A DNA stretch of 64,000 bases from Klenkia soli (GTDB taxonomy: Bacteria > Actinomycetota > Actinomycetes > Mycobacteriales > Geodermatophilaceae), in the NCBI RefSeq assembly GCF_900103975.1, contig NZ_FNIR01000012.1, positions 120,556-184,555 on the forward strand, written 5' to 3'. The notes under the pieces are model-generated. The model was not told where the DNA came from and searched no databases. It worked only from the letters and a program-made list of their open reading frames with translations. Within the stretch, counting starts at the first letter, position 1, and every line of letters starts with the position of its first letter. Position numbers and translations under genes: made by a program. Shown piece after piece: positions 1 to 11,498 of the stretch.

Positions 1-166
1 GGTAGGTGCGCGAGTCGCCCGCCTCGGTGCCCGATCCCGGGACGAGGCCGAGGTGGTCACCCTGGAGCAGGCCGTCCAGCCGACGGCGCACGGTCAGCTC
101 GAGACGGCGGAGCAGGACGGCGGCGTCACCGCCCTCGCCGAACCGGACGGGGTCGACGGAGGTCAC
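1..166 (-). CDS. DUF58 domain protein, N-terminal fragment (cut by window start)
   Basis: Only the first 55 codons are inside the window; the gene runs off at position 1. The reading begins VTSVDPVRFGEGG and continues with LRRLELTVRRRLDGL and then a GDHLGLVPGSGTEAGDSR segment, which is the characteristic opening of DUF58 proteins that sit next to MoxR ATPases. The GTG start (164-166) overlaps the TGA stop of the upstream moxR gene as GTGA, so translation is probably coupled. DUF58/MoxR pairs are generally thought to act together in maturation or remodelling of membrane or metal-dependent complexes; the precise role is unknown. Identity rests on the N-terminus only. Confidence 0.8.
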   Translation of the reverse strand, partial: MTSVDPVRFGEGGDAAVLLRRLELTVRRRLDGLLQGDHLGLVPGSGTEAGDSRTY

Positions 167-1305
167 GCGGGCTGCGGACCCTGCTGCTGCGGGCCACCCC
201 ACGGCCCCTGCGGACCCTGCGGCGCTTGGGGACCCTGGGGAACCTGCGGGCCGCCCGGCGCCGAGGGCCCGAATCCGCCGGCCCGCTGGCGGGGCGACAC
301 CTGGGGCAGTGGAACGCTCTGCACGATCCGCTTCACCACGTGGTCGGCGGGGACGCCGTCGGCCAGGGCGTCGTAGGAGAGCACCAGCCGGTGCCGCAGC
401 ACGTCGGCGGTGATGTCGAGGACGTCCTGCGGGAGCACGTAGTCCCGCCCGCGGACCAGGGCCAGCGCGCGGCTGGCCGACACCAGGCCGAGCGTGGCGC
501 GCGGGCTGGCGCCGTAGGTGACCCAGCCGGCGACGTCGGCCATGCCGTGCTCGCGCGGGGAGCGGGTGGCCACGACCAGCCGGACGACGTAGTCGACGAG
601 CGCGTGGTGGACGAACACCCCGGACGCGGTGCGCTGCAGGCGGCGGAGGTCGTCGATGCCCAGCACCGTCTCGGCGTGCGGCGGGTTCGCGCCCATGCGG
701 TAGACGATCTCGCGCTCCTCCTCGGGCGTCGGGTAGTCGACCAGCACCTTCATGAGGAAGCGGTCCCGCTGGGCCTCGGGCAGCTGGTAGACGCCCTCGC
801 TCTCGATGGGGTTCTGCGTGGCCAGCACGAGGAAGGGGTCGGGCAGCGGGTGGGTGACCCCGCCGATCGAGACCTGCCGCTCGGCCATGACCTCCAGCAG
901 CGCCGACTGCACCTTGGCCGGCGCGCGGTTGATCTCGTCGGTGAGCACGAAGTTGGCGAACACCGGGCCGAGCTCGGTGTCGAAGGCGTCGTGCCCGGCC
1001 TTGTAGATGCGCGTGCCGATGATGTCGGCCGGCACGAGGTCGGGGGTGAACTGCAGGCGGGCGAACGACCCGCCCACCGCGGTGGCCAGCGTCTCGACCG
1101 CCAGGGTCTTCGCGACACCGGGCACGCCCTCGAGCAGCACGTGCCCGCGGGCCAGCAGACCGACGAGCATGCGCTCGACCAACCGGTCCTGGCCGACGAT
1201 GACCCGCTTGACCTCGAACTGCACGCGCTCCAGCAGGGCGGCGTCGCTGGAGGGCGGCGTGTGCTGCTGGGCGGACGGGACGGGCGTGCTGGCAGCGCTG
1301 GTCAC
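163..1305 (-). CDS. MoxR family AAA+ ATPase
   Basis: A 380-residue MoxR-type AAA+ ATPase. A Walker A variant GVPGVAKT lies at about residues 60-67 and Walker B FVLTDEIN at about 119-126; the ATQNPIESEG and PEAQRDRF segments are typical of the family. The reading frame is open upstream to about 1425, but GTG at 1303-1305 is preferred because a GGGAG motif lies 4 nt upstream and the protein then begins just before the family's conserved part. The last ~35 residues form an unusual Pro/Gln/Gly tail (PQGPQAPQGPQGPW type) beyond the AAA+ lid. It is followed directly by DUF58 with a GTGA overlap. MoxR proteins are chaperone-like ATPases; M. tuberculosis has a moxR1-DUF58 pair beside ripA/ripB in the same order. 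Cytoplasmic. Confidence 0.9.
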   Translation of the reverse strand: MTSAASTPVPSAQQHTPPSSDAALLERVQFEVKRVIVGQDRLVERMLVGLLARGHVLLEGVPGVAKTLAVETLATAVGGSFARLQFTPDLVPADIIGTRIYKAGHDAFDTELGPVFANFVLTDEINRAPAKVQSALLEVMAERQVSIGGVTHPLPDPFLVLATQNPIESEGVYQLPEAQRDRFLMKVLVDYPTPEEEREIVYRMGANPPHAETVLGIDDLRRLQRTASGVFVHHALVDYVVRLVVATRSPREHGMADVAGWVTYGASPRATLGLVSASRALALVRGRDYVLPQDVLDITADVLRHRLVLSYDALADGVPADHVVKRIVQSVPLPQVSPRQRAGGFGPSAPGGPQVPQGPQAPQGPQGPWGGPQQQGPQPA

Positions 1306-1445
1306 GGAGCTCCCTGGTCGAGACGGCCACTGCCCTCGCGGCACGGCCAGGGCCGTCGCGACCCCGGCACCAGTGTCCACCACCGCCGCAGAACGCGACG
1401 TCACCTGGTGTCCCACCTGCCCCATCTGCTGCTACCGTGATGATC

Positions 1446-1479
1446 GCGTCGGGCAGCTCCCCCCGTGGCTGCCCGACGC
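1446..1479. other. Perfect 12-bp inverted repeat between NlpC and moxR
   Basis: The arms GCGTCGGGCAGC and GCTGCCCGACGC pair perfectly around a 10-nt loop. It lies downstream of the NlpC/P60 hairpin on the minus strand, so it may be a second, back-up terminator or a structure in the moxR leader. There is no T-tract. Confidence 0.5.
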
Positions 1480-1484
1480 CCTGA

Positions 1485-1525
1485 CGAACGAAGGCCCGGT
1501 ACCGACAGGTACCGGGCCTTCGTCG
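1485..1525 (-). terminator. Stem-loop terminator after the NlpC/P60 gene
   Basis: AAGGCCCGGTACC (1491-1503) pairs perfectly with GGTACCGGGCCTT (1508-1520) around a GACA tetraloop, and the stem continues outward with one bulge. It begins 4 nt after the stop codon of the NlpC gene. No U-run follows, as is common for high-GC actinobacterial terminators. Confidence 0.7.
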
Positions 1526-1529
1526 TTCC

Positions 1530-2855
1530 TCAGGCGCTGGGGCGCACGGCCCCGAAGTAGTCGCCGCCGAAGCGGACCGAGCTGATCTTCACCCGCTGGC
1601 CGCGGTCGGGCGCCTCGATCATCTGGTTGCCACCGATGTACATGGCCACGTGGTAGATCGAGCTCGAGGCCGAGCCCGAGGCCCAGAACATCATGTCGCC
1701 GGGCTGCAGGTCAGCGGCGTCCACCTGCTTGTCGCTGTTGTTCGACCACTGGGCGCGGCTGGTGCCACCCACCCGGATCCCGGCCTGGGCATAGGCGTAC
1801 TCCATCAGCCCGGAGCAGTCGAAGCCGACGAGCGCCTCGTCCGGGGAGATGCCCAGGGTCGGGCCGGAGGCGTTCCCCCCACCCCAGGAGTACAGGACCC
1901 CCAGCTGCGACCGGGCCGCGGCGATCGCGGTGGCCGCGGCCGACGCCGACGGCGCGCCGGCCGAACCGCCGGTCGGCGCCGGGGCCACCGGCGTCGTGGC
2001 ACCACCCCCGGACGACGAGCTGGGTCGGCTGGACGACGAGCCGGTGGCCACCGGCGTCGACCGGGCCGGGACCGCCGCAGCGGCCGCAGCGGCGGCCGCG
2101 GCCTGCTGCCGGGCGACCTCGCGGGCCCCCTGCAGGCCGTAGAGGGTCTGCTGGGCGGCGGTGAGCTGGGCCTGCAGGTCCGCGGACTGGGCGGACAGCG
2201 TGTCGGCCTGGGCCCGGGCGGAGGACTCCTGCGCCTGCGCCGAGGCCAGCGACTGCTCGGCCTCGGCCTGCAGCGTCGTGGCGGTGGACAACGCTCCGGC
2301 GGCCTGGGTCTGGGCGTCCTCGGCCTGCCCCTGCAGCACCGTCAGCTGGTCGAGGACGTCCGACCGCCCGGCCCCGGCGGCCTCGAGCAGGGCGGCCCGC
2401 TCGACGAACTCGCTGGGGCTGCCGGAGGTGAGCAGGGAGGCGAAGCCCGGGTTCGTGGTGCCGCCCATGTAGCTGCTGCGGGCGAAGTCGTCGACGGCGG
2501 TCTGGCCCTGGTCCCGCGCGGCGTCGGCGGCGTCGGACGCCGCGACGGCGGCGTCGGAGTCGGCCTGGGCCTGCTGCGCGGCGGCCTGCTTGTCCTCGTA
2601 GTCCTGCAGGGCGATCTGGGCCTGCTGGTGGGCCGTGTCGGCCGAGGCCTGCGCGGCGGCCAGCTGCGCCGAGATGGACCCGACGGCGGCGGCGGCCTGG
2701 TCGCGGGCGGACTGCGCCCCGGCGATCTGGCTGTCGGTGGGGTTCGTGGGGGCGGCGGAGGCGGTGCCCGGCCCGATGCCGACGACCAGGGCGGCGGCTA
2801 CCAGGAGCCCGCCCGACCGCAGGGCCAGACGACGCGGGTTCAACTGCTGACGCAC
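1530..2855 (-). CDS. Secreted NlpC/P60 peptidoglycan endopeptidase (RipA-like)
   Basis: A 441-residue secreted cell-wall hydrolase. The N-terminus has basic residues, a hydrophobic stretch and an ASA-A cleavage site near residue 34. An Ala/Gln-rich coiled coil covers about residues 40-255, followed by a poly-Ala run and a Ser/Gly/Pro linker (about 260-310). The C-terminal NlpC/P60 domain carries the catalytic Cys (GFDCSGL, about residue 347) and His (YHVAMYIGG, about 402). The coiled-coil-plus-NlpC/P60 plan is that of RipA/RipB, which cleave D-Glu-mDAP bonds during septation. GTG at 2853-2855 is supported by GGAGGT 8 nt upstream. It lies next to moxR-DUF58, the same order as mycobacterial ripA/ripB-moxR1. 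The coiled coil may be autoinhibitory or target the enzyme; that is inference from the family. Confidence 0.9.
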   Translation of the reverse strand: MRQQLNPRRLALRSGGLLVAAALVVGIGPGTASAAPTNPTDSQIAGAQSARDQAAAAVGSISAQLAAAQASADTAHQQAQIALQDYEDKQAAAQQAQADSDAAVAASDAADAARDQGQTAVDDFARSSYMGGTTNPGFASLLTSGSPSEFVERAALLEAAGAGRSDVLDQLTVLQGQAEDAQTQAAGALSTATTLQAEAEQSLASAQAQESSARAQADTLSAQSADLQAQLTAAQQTLYGLQGAREVARQQAAAAAAAAAAVPARSTPVATGSSSSRPSSSSGGGATTPVAPAPTGGSAGAPSASAAATAIAAARSQLGVLYSWGGGNASGPTLGISPDEALVGFDCSGLMEYAYAQAGIRVGGTSRAQWSNNSDKQVDAADLQPGDMMFWASGSASSSIYHVAMYIGGNQMIEAPDRGQRVKISSVRFGGDYFGAVRPSA

Positions 2856-2984
2856 GGTGCACGACCTCCATGTGCTGCCCGGAGCCGCCTCGTGGGCAGC
2901 TCCCGTGCAGCGCTCCTCGACCTGACGGGTGCACCACCTCGCAGCGGTGCCACGTCTCCCGTCGTCCAGGTCGTGGGAGGCCTT

Positions 2985-3018
2985 GACCGGGTCTCACCCA
3001 GGTGGGTGAGACCCGGTC
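2985..3018. terminator. Terminator hairpin after acyl-CoA synthetase
   Basis: A perfect 15-bp stem (GACCGGGTCTCACCC with GGGTGAGACCCGGTC) around a 4-nt loop, starting 4 nt after the stop codon of the acyl-CoA synthetase on the minus strand. It separates that gene from the NlpC gene, whose leader is the next ~130 nt. Confidence 0.8.
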
Positions 3019-3022
3019 CCGG

Positions 3023-4558
3023 TCAGTTGATCTGCCGCTCCTGCCCCTCCCAGTAGGTCTCGCGGAGCTTGAACTTCTGGATCTTGCCGGTCGCGGTGCG
3101 CGGGATGGCCTCGCGGAACTCGACCTTCTTGGGCAGCTTGTAGCCGGCCAGCCGGGTGCGGCAGTGCGCGATCAGGTCGGCCTCGGTCACGGTCTCGCCC
3201 TCGGCCAGGACGACCAGCGCGGTGACCATCTCGCCCCACTTCTCGTCGGGGACGCCGATGACGGCGACCTCCGCGACGGCGGGGTGGCTGAAGACGGCGT
3301 CCTCGACCTCGATCGAGGACACGTTCTCGCCGCCGGTGATGATCACGTCCTTCTTGCGGTCGGAGATCGTGAGGTATCCGCCCTCGTCGACCGTGCCGCC
3401 GTCACCGGTGTGGAACCAGCCGCCGTCCAGCGCCTCGCCGGTGGCCTCCGGGTTGTCCCAGTACCCGGCCAGCACGGTGTTGCCCTGCGCGAGCACCTCG
3501 CCGGACTCGCTCACCGCGATGCGGGTGCCCAGCGCCGGGACCCCGGCCCGCGACAGGTTCTTCGCCCGGTCGAGGGGGTCCAGGCCGTCGTCCTCGGCCC
3601 GCGAGCGGTTCACCGTGAGCAGCGGCGAGGTCTCGGTGAGGCCGTAGATCTGGTTGAACTCCCAGCCCAGCTCGGCCTCCACCCGGGCGATCGTGCGGGA
3701 GGGCGGCGGGGCGCCGGCGACCACGATGCGCATGCGGTCGCGGCCGGGCACGGGACCCTCGAGGTCCCCGGCCGCGTCCAGCACCGCGTTCCAGACCGCG
3801 GGCGCCCCGGCGGCGAAGGTCAGGCCGTGCTGGTCGACCCGGCGCAGGATCTCGGGGCCGTCGACCTTGCGCAGCGCCACCTGCTTCACGCCCAGGCCGG
3901 CGGCGGCGTAGAGCAGCCCCCACCCGTTGCAGTGGAACATCGGCAGCGTGTGCAGGTAGGCGTCGCGGTCGGACAGCTGCATGTGCAGCCCGAAGGTGAC
4001 GGCGTTGATCCAGATGTTGCGGTGGGTGATCTGCACGCCCTTGGGGCGGGCCGTCGTCCCCGAGGTGTAGTTGATGGTGGCGGTGGCGTCCTCGTCGGGC
4101 TGCGCCCACTCCCGCGGGGCGGCGTCGAAGTCCAGCAGCTGCTCGTACTCCTCGCCCAGGACGAACCGGTGCGGGGCGCTCACCCCGGCCAACGCGGCGT
4201 CGACCTCGGGGTCGACCAGCAGCACCGAGGCGCCCGAGTGCTCGACGATGTAGCGCACCTCCTCGGCCGAGAGCCGGAAGTTGACCGGCACGCAGACCCG
4301 CCCGTGGGAGGGCACCGACAGCAGCATCTCCAGCAACCGGGCCGAGTTGTGGCTGACGACGGCGACCCGCTCGCCCTCGCCCACGCCCAGGGCGTCGAGA
4401 CCGGCGGCCAGCGCCCGGCCGCGCCGGGCGATCTCGCGGTAGGTCACCTCGCCCAGCGACGGCGCGGGCTGGGTGGGCTCGTCGACGACGCCGATGCGGT
4501 CGCCGTAGACGAGCTCGGCGCGGTCGATGAAGTCGCGGGTGGTCAGGGGTACGCGCAT
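3023..4558 (-). CDS. Acyl-CoA synthetase (AMP-forming, fatty-acid CoA ligase type)
   Basis: A 511-residue member of the acyl-adenylate/ANL superfamily, expected to activate a fatty or other carboxylic acid with ATP and CoA. The phosphate-binding loop [12 protein letters not shown] is in the middle of the N-domain. It is followed by the YGLTETSP adenine-binding motif, the GWFHTGD aspartate motif, the hinge [15 protein letters not shown], and the catalytic lysine in the C-terminal [15 protein letters not shown]. Length is typical of medium-chain fatty-acyl-CoA ligases. The ATG at 4556-4558 has GGAG 6 nt upstream. The gene is transcribed alone, with a strong hairpin at its 3' end. Substrate chain length cannot be read from the sequence. 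Confidence 0.9.
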   Translation of the reverse strand: MRVPLTTRDFIDRAELVYGDRIGVVDEPTQPAPSLGEVTYREIARRGRALAAGLDALGVGEGERVAVVSHNSARLLEMLLSVPSHGRVCVPVNFRLSAEEVRYIVEHSGASVLLVDPEVDAALAGVSAPHRFVLGEEYEQLLDFDAAPREWAQPDEDATATINYTSGTTARPKGVQITHRNIWINAVTFGLHMQLSDRDAYLHTLPMFHCNGWGLLYAAAGLGVKQVALRKVDGPEILRRVDQHGLTFAAGAPAVWNAVLDAAGDLEGPVPGRDRMRIVVAGAPPPSRTIARVEAELGWEFNQIYGLTETSPLLTVNRSRAEDDGLDPLDRAKNLSRAGVPALGTRIAVSESGEVLAQGNTVLAGYWDNPEATGEALDGGWFHTGDGGTVDEGGYLTISDRKKDVIITGGENVSSIEVEDAVFSHPAVAEVAVIGVPDEKWGEMVTALVVLAEGETVTEADLIAHCRTRLAGYKLPKKVEFREAIPRTATGKIQKFKLRETYWEGQERQIN

Positions 4559-4589
4559 GCCGGCTCCGGGAGGTCGGGGCCGACCCGGG

Positions 4590-5576
4590 TCAGCCGCGGA
4601 GAGTGGTCGCCGTCACGCTAGCGCCGGGGCCCGACACGCGGCGTCGCAGCCCACGCGCAACCCTCTCCAGCTGCGGCACCACGAGGCACATCCCGGCGGC
4701 GTAGACCGCCCCCAGCACGGTGTCGACGACGTAGTGCTCGCCCGACCAGACCAGCACGAGCGGCATGGCCAGCGCGTAGGCCACCAGCAGCACGCGCTGC
4801 CAGCGGTGGCGGACCAGCCGGACGGCGAACAGGCACAGCAGGACGGCGAAGGCGGTGTGCAGCGACGGCACCGCCGCGACCGGGTTCACCTGGCCCTGGC
4901 CGGCGTGCAGCAGCGCCTGGGCCCGCGGGAGCCCGAGCACCGCCCAGCCGTCGCCGCTGATCCGGTGCACCTCGCCGACCACGCCCTCGCGGGCCGCCAG
5001 CCACGGCGGTGCGGCGGGGTACAGCACGTAGGTGGCCAGCCCGGCCAGCGAGAGGGCGACCACCAGCCGGGCGTACCGGCCCCAGCGGGCCCGGTCGCGC
5101 ATCCAGAGGACGGCGAGCACCAACGGCGTCACCACGAAGTGGGAGCTGTAGACCAGCGTCACCACCACCGCCAACCACCCCGGTGCGGTCAGGTGCGCCT
5201 GCAGCCAGACGGTGGGGACGGCGCCGAACACCGCGGCGTCGACCGCGGCGGGTTCGGTCACGTGCACCGGAGCGCCCAGCGTGTTGGCGATCCCCCGGCT
5301 GGCGTCGTAGAGCAGCAGCACCGCACCCAGCGGCACCCAGTCGGCCAGCAGCCGCACCCCCGACCGCCACCCGCGACCGACGCACCGGCAGGCCAGCCCG
5401 CTGAGCACCCACAGCAGGATGCTCAGCCGGTCGGTGGGCAGGCCGACCTCGACGCAGACCGCGAGGAACGCGGCCACGTGGGCCAGCGACAGGGCGGTGC
5501 GCACCCACCGCCCACGGTCGGTGGTCGTCGCGACCGGGGCGACGACCTCGGTCGCGGGCACCGCCGTCGTGGTCAC
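4590..5576 (-). CDS. PAP2-family integral membrane phosphatase
   Basis: A 328-residue polytopic membrane protein with about six hydrophobic segments and the split phosphatase signature of the PAP2/AUR1-type group: YPAAPPWL, then VPSLHTAF (His of the second motif) and SGEHYVVD (His and Asp of the third). PAP2 enzymes dephosphorylate lipid phosphates or transfer phosphoinositol-type headgroups at the membrane; the substrate is unknown here. The start GTG (5574-5576) has no Shine-Dalgarno but sits 7 nt after a TACGGT -10 element, suggesting a leaderless message. It is divergent from acnA with a 183-bp intergenic region. Confidence 0.85.
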   Translation of the reverse strand: MTTTAVPATEVVAPVATTTDRGRWVRTALSLAHVAAFLAVCVEVGLPTDRLSILLWVLSGLACRCVGRGWRSGVRLLADWVPLGAVLLLYDASRGIANTLGAPVHVTEPAAVDAAVFGAVPTVWLQAHLTAPGWLAVVVTLVYSSHFVVTPLVLAVLWMRDRARWGRYARLVVALSLAGLATYVLYPAAPPWLAAREGVVGEVHRISGDGWAVLGLPRAQALLHAGQGQVNPVAAVPSLHTAFAVLLCLFAVRLVRHRWQRVLLVAYALAMPLVLVWSGEHYVVDTVLGAVYAAGMCLVVPQLERVARGLRRRVSGPGASVTATTLRG

Positions 5577-5583
5577 GGCGAAG

Positions 5584-5589
5584 ACCGTA
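5584..5589 (-). promoter_or_regulatory. -10 element (TACGGT) of PAP2 gene, leaderless
   Basis: TACGGT on the minus strand ends 7 nt before the GTG start, the spacing that places transcription start on the start codon. No ribosome binding site is present. One of nine such arrangements in the window. Confidence 0.55.
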
Positions 5590-5759
5590 GGGGTTCGCGG
5601 CCCGTTCGTGGGAGGTTCTCGTCCCCGACACCCCGCGCGGTGGTGACCAGGCCCACGTCCGTGAGGGAAGGGTTGCCTGACCCCGCACGTCCGCCGCGGG
5701 GCTGGGATGATGGCCGGTGGCAAGGAGCGCGACGGACCATCGAGGGTGAGGCGCAAGCA

Positions 5760-8582
<2,823 letters not shown>

Positions 8583-8585
8583 TCG

Positions 8586-9347
8586 ATGGACCTGGGGCTG
8601 GGCGGTCGCGGGTACCTGCTCACCGGCGCGAGCCGGGGGCTGGGGTTCGCGACCGCCCGGGCCCTGGTCGACGACGGAGCGCGGGTGCTGGTCAGCTCGC
8701 GCTCCCGGGAGTCCGTGGACGCCGCCGTCGCCTCGCTGGGCGGGGCGCCGGCGGCGTACGGGCTGGCCGCCGACCTGGCCGACCCCACCGCGGCCGCGCA
8801 GCTCGTCGAGGCGGCCGGCTCGGCGTTGGGCCACGTCGACGGGGTGCTGGTCTCCGTCGGCGGCCCGGCCCCCGGCACGGTGCTCGACACCGCCGAGGAC
8901 GCCTGGCGGTCCGCGGTCGACTCCGTCCTGCTGGGCACGATCCGGCTGGTGAAGGCCGTCATCCCCGTGCTGGGCGAAGGTGCGGCGATCGGGCTGGTGC
9001 TGTCCTCGTCGGTCCGCCAGCCGATCGGTCACCTGGCCATCTCCAACGGCCTGCGGCCCGGGCTGGCGATGACCGCGAAGGCACTGGCCGACGAGCTCGG
9101 GCCGCGCGGCATCCGGGTGTTCGGCCTGCTCCCCGGCACCATCGCCACCGATCGCATCACCGACATCGAGACCGCCTCCGGCGACGCCGAGGCCATGCGG
9201 GCGCGCACCGAGGCCGGCATCCCGCTGCGCCGGGTGGGCCGGCCCGAGGAGTTCGGGAAGGTCGCCGCCTTCGCCCTCTCCCCCGCGGCCAGCTACGTCA
9301 CCGGCACCATGATCGCCGTCGACGGCGGCATCACGAGGGCGCTGTGA
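8586..9347 (+). CDS. SDR family oxidoreductase-like protein, catalytic Tyr/Lys missing
   Basis: A 253-residue Rossmann-fold protein of the short-chain dehydrogenase/reductase superfamily, close to 3-oxoacyl-ACP reductase-like members. The cofactor motif TGASRGLG (residues 13-20) is intact, and the C-terminus has YVTGTMIAVDGG typical of the family. The active-site YxxxK is replaced: aligning ISNGLRPGLAMTAKAL with the usual pattern puts Ser153 and Arg157 in place of Tyr and Lys, as known for a divergent BKR-like subgroup. It may bind NAD(P) without ordinary dehydrogenase chemistry. ATG follows the acnA stop by 3 nt without a clear ribosome binding site, implying coupling. The stop overlaps the next start as GTGA. 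Confidence 0.85.
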   Translation: MDLGLGGRGYLLTGASRGLGFATARALVDDGARVLVSSRSRESVDAAVASLGGAPAAYGLAADLADPTAAAQLVEAAGSALGHVDGVLVSVGGPAPGTVLDTAEDAWRSAVDSVLLGTIRLVKAVIPVLGEGAAIGLVLSSSVRQPIGHLAISNGLRPGLAMTAKALADELGPRGIRVFGLLPGTIATDRITDIETASGDAEAMRARTEAGIPLRRVGRPEEFGKVAAFALSPAASYVTGTMIAVDGGITRAL

Positions 9348-10105
9348 GCGATCCCGTGCTGGTGGCGTGCGCGCACGGCACCCGCAACCCGACCGGTCGA
9401 CGGCTGATCGCCGAGCTGGCACTGGCCGCGCGTGAGCTGCGCCCGGGTCTGGAGACCACCGCCGCGTTCGTCGACGTGCAGCCGCCGACGGTGGTGGACG
9501 TCGTCGCCGGGCTGCAGGGGTCCGCCGTGGTGGTCCCGGTGCTGCTGTCCGGCGGCTACCACGTGCACGTCGACATCGCCGGTGCCGTGGAAGCGCACCC
9601 CGACGTCCTCGCGGCCCGTCCGCTGGGCCCGGACCTGCGCCTGGCCCAGGTGCTGCACGACCGGCTCGTGGCGGCCGGTGCCGACCCCACCGACCCCACG
9701 ACGGCGGTCGTGGTGGCCGCAGCCGGGTCCAGCGACCCGCGGGCCACCGCCGACGTCGAGGACACCGCCGACCTGCTGCAGCGCACCTGGGCCGGCCCGG
9801 TCACCACCGGCTACGGCTCGGCGGCGCAGCCGACCGTCCCCGACGCCGTCGTGACCGCCCGCGGGGCCGGCGCCGAGCGGGTGGTGGTGGCGGCCTACCT
9901 GCTGGCGCCCGGGCACTTCCGCGACAAGCTGGACGCCGCCGGGGCCGACCTGGTCACCGCGCCGCTGCTGCCCGACGAGCGCATCGCCGGCGTGCTGCTG
10001 GACCGCTACGACGCGGCCATCAGCACCGCTCGCCGCGAGGCCGAGGTCCGCGGCCCGCACCGGGTCGACACCCTCGACTTCTGGCCCGGCCCCGACGACG
10101 CCTGA
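9344..10105 (+). CDS. CbiX/SirB-like sirohydrochlorin chelatase family protein
   Basis: A 253-residue protein with two tandem CbiX-type halves. The first half carries AHGTRNP at the N-terminus and GGYHVHVDI, which hold the metal- and tetrapyrrole-binding histidines. The second half has AAAGSSDP and LLAPGHFRDKL. Family members insert Fe or Co into sirohydrochlorin for sirohaem or cobalamin; which metal is used is not evident, and no other tetrapyrrole gene is adjacent. GTG overlaps the SDR stop (GTGA), giving a probable acnA-SDR-chelatase operon, possibly linking an iron-sulfur enzyme with metal insertion, although that link is speculation. Confidence 0.85.
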   Translation: MSDPVLVACAHGTRNPTGRRLIAELALAARELRPGLETTAAFVDVQPPTVVDVVAGLQGSAVVVPVLLSGGYHVHVDIAGAVEAHPDVLAARPLGPDLRLAQVLHDRLVAAGADPTDPTTAVVVAAAGSSDPRATADVEDTADLLQRTWAGPVTTGYGSAAQPTVPDAVVTARGAGAERVVVAAYLLAPGHFRDKLDAAGADLVTAPLLPDERIAGVLLDRYDAAISTARREAEVRGPHRVDTLDFWPGPDDA

Positions 10106-10106
10106 C

Positions 10107-10130
10107 TCCCGGAAACCGCGGTTCCCGGGA
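10107..10130. terminator. Hairpin between convergent chelatase and rhodanese genes
   Basis: TCCCGGAAACC and GGTTCCCGGGA pair with one mismatch around a 2-nt centre, immediately after the chelatase stop and before the stop of the convergent rhodanese. It probably terminates both transcripts. Confidence 0.6.
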
Positions 10131-10134
10131 ACTG

Positions 10135-10988
10135 TCAGGGGCCGGTGGCGACCGGGCGGGACGGGTCGGCGGACCACTCGGACCACGAGCCGGGCCAGAG
10201 GGCGGCGTCGATGCCGGCCTCCGCCAGCGCCGCGATCTCGTGGGCGGCGGTGATCCCCGAGCCGCAGTAGACGCCGACGCTCGTCCCCGGGGTGACGCCG
10301 AGAGCCGCGAAGTGCGCGGGCAGGTCGGGGCGGAAACGGCCGTCGACCAGGGTGTCGGTGGTGGGGGCGCTCACCGCGCCGGGCACGTGGCCGGCCACCG
10401 GATCGACCGGTTCGACCTCACCGCGGTACCGCTCCCCCGCCCGGGCGTCCAGCAGCACGCCGCCCGACGCCGGCAGCGCGGCGGCCTCGTCGGCGGTCAG
10501 CACGGGCATCCCACCACCGGTGAGGACGACGTCACCGGGCTCCGGCAGCACCTCGCCGGTCTCCAGCGGCCCGGTCCAGGCGGCCAGGCCACCGTCCAGG
10601 ATCGACACGTCGACATGTCCACCCCAGCGCAGCAGCCACCAGGCCCGGGCCGCCGCCGTGCCCGGTCCCGCGTCCATCACGACGACCCGCGACCCGGCGC
10701 GGACACCCCACGGCGGGCGGCCGCCTGCAGGTCCTCGACCGACGGGAGCGGGTGCCGTCCGGCGGACGACGGCGGGGCGGCCAGCTCGGTGTCCAGGTCG
10801 ACGTACACCGCACCGGGCAGGTGACCGCCCAGGTACTGCTCGTGCCCGTCGGTCCGGCCGAGCGCCCAGCGCACGTCGAGGACGAGGCTGTGCACACCGT
10901 CGCCCTCCGGGCTCCCACCGCGGCCACGTGCCCACTCGTCCACGCCGAGCAGGACCGTCGAGCCTGCGCGGGACCGTCCCGGCCCCAC
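10135..10988 (-). pseudogene. Sulfurtransferase (tandem rhodanese), single-base frameshift
   Basis: The two halves of a thiosulfate/3-mercaptopyruvate sulfurtransferase lie in different frames. The N-terminal part (10988 to about 10710) reads [27 protein letters not shown] and [14 protein letters not shown]. The C-terminal part (about 10710 to 10135) reads [22 protein letters not shown], and ends with the intact catalytic loop VYCGSGITAAHE. The frames meet at a CCCC run (10706-10709); one extra base there would restore [14 protein letters not shown] as in homologues. The preferred start is GTG at 10986-10988 with AGGG about 9-10 nt upstream. Because everything else is intact, this is either a very recent inactivation or a homopolymer sequencing error. 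The stop/start spacing to the upstream SnoaL-like gene is 20 bp. Confidence 0.8.
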
Positions 10989-11008
10989 TCGGTTCCACCC
11001 TGCCGGGC

Positions 11009-11452
11009 TCACCCGCCGAACTCCGCGCGCAGCGCAGCCACCGCGTCCGGCGGCGACGTGCCCGAGGCCGGGGTGGCGGCGAAGACGCCGATCTTCCAAC
11101 GGCGGCCGTCCTTCACCAGCACCACGGTGTGCACCGCCAGCAGGTCCGGGTGCAGCGTGCCGTCGGCCGCGGGCATGCCGGCGATCGCCACCAGGACGGC
11201 GGCCTCCTCGCCCATCGCCCGCACCGAGCGGACGGTGCCCGCGTAGGGCGGGGGCGCGTGGTCGGCGAAGATCCGGCGGAGATCGGCGGCGAACTGCAGC
11301 CGGCCGTGGTGCTGGGTGCCGTCGAAGCCGACCACGTCGGCGTCGTCGGCGAGGGTCGCGGCCTGGCGGGCGGCACTGTGCGCGTTCCAGCCGGCCAGGT
11401 ACTCGGCGTAGACGGCGCGGATGTCCGCGTCCTCGGGGTGCACGACGGACAA
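11009..11452 (-). CDS. SnoaL-like (SgcJ/EcaC family) protein
   Basis: A 147-residue protein with the NTF2-like cone fold pattern of the SgcJ/EcaC/DUF4440 group: an N-terminal helix with [13 protein letters not shown], then [16 protein letters not shown], and a C-terminal strand [21 protein letters not shown]. Such proteins include small-molecule binding or isomerising enzymes and many of unknown role; no specific function can be assigned. The start is TTG at 11450-11452, favoured over GTG at 11443 because GGAG lies 6 nt upstream. It lies upstream of the frameshifted rhodanese on the same strand. Confidence 0.75.
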   Translation of the reverse strand: MSVVHPEDADIRAVYAEYLAGWNAHSAARQAATLADDADVVGFDGTQHHGRLQFAADLRRIFADHAPPPYAGTVRSVRAMGEEAAVLVAIAGMPAADGTLHPDLLAVHTVVLVKDGRRWKIGVFAATPASGTSPPDAVAALRAEFGG

Positions 11453-11460
11453 CGGAACTC

Positions 11461-11486
11461 CTGGGGTGGTGCGGGTGGGACCCCAG
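11461..11486 (-). terminator. Possible hairpin after ABC exporter
   Basis: CTGGGGT and ACCCCAG form a 7-bp stem around a 12-nt loop, 12 nt downstream of the exporter stop codon. Moderate stem and no T-run, so only a possible terminator. Confidence 0.4.
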
Positions 11487-11498
11487 TGACGGTAGTGC

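Noticed and set aside
2856..2984. A c-di-AMP (ydaO-type) riboswitch in the leader of the NlpC/P60 gene
   Set aside because: Such switches are known before actinobacterial cell-wall hydrolases and the ~130-nt leader can fold, but I could not find the conserved core segments, so no call was made. A covariance-model search would settle it.
9344..10105. A complete sirohaem or cobalamin cluster around the CbiX-like gene
   Set aside because: No other tetrapyrrole biosynthesis gene is adjacent; the neighbours are aconitase, an SDR and a broken rhodanese.
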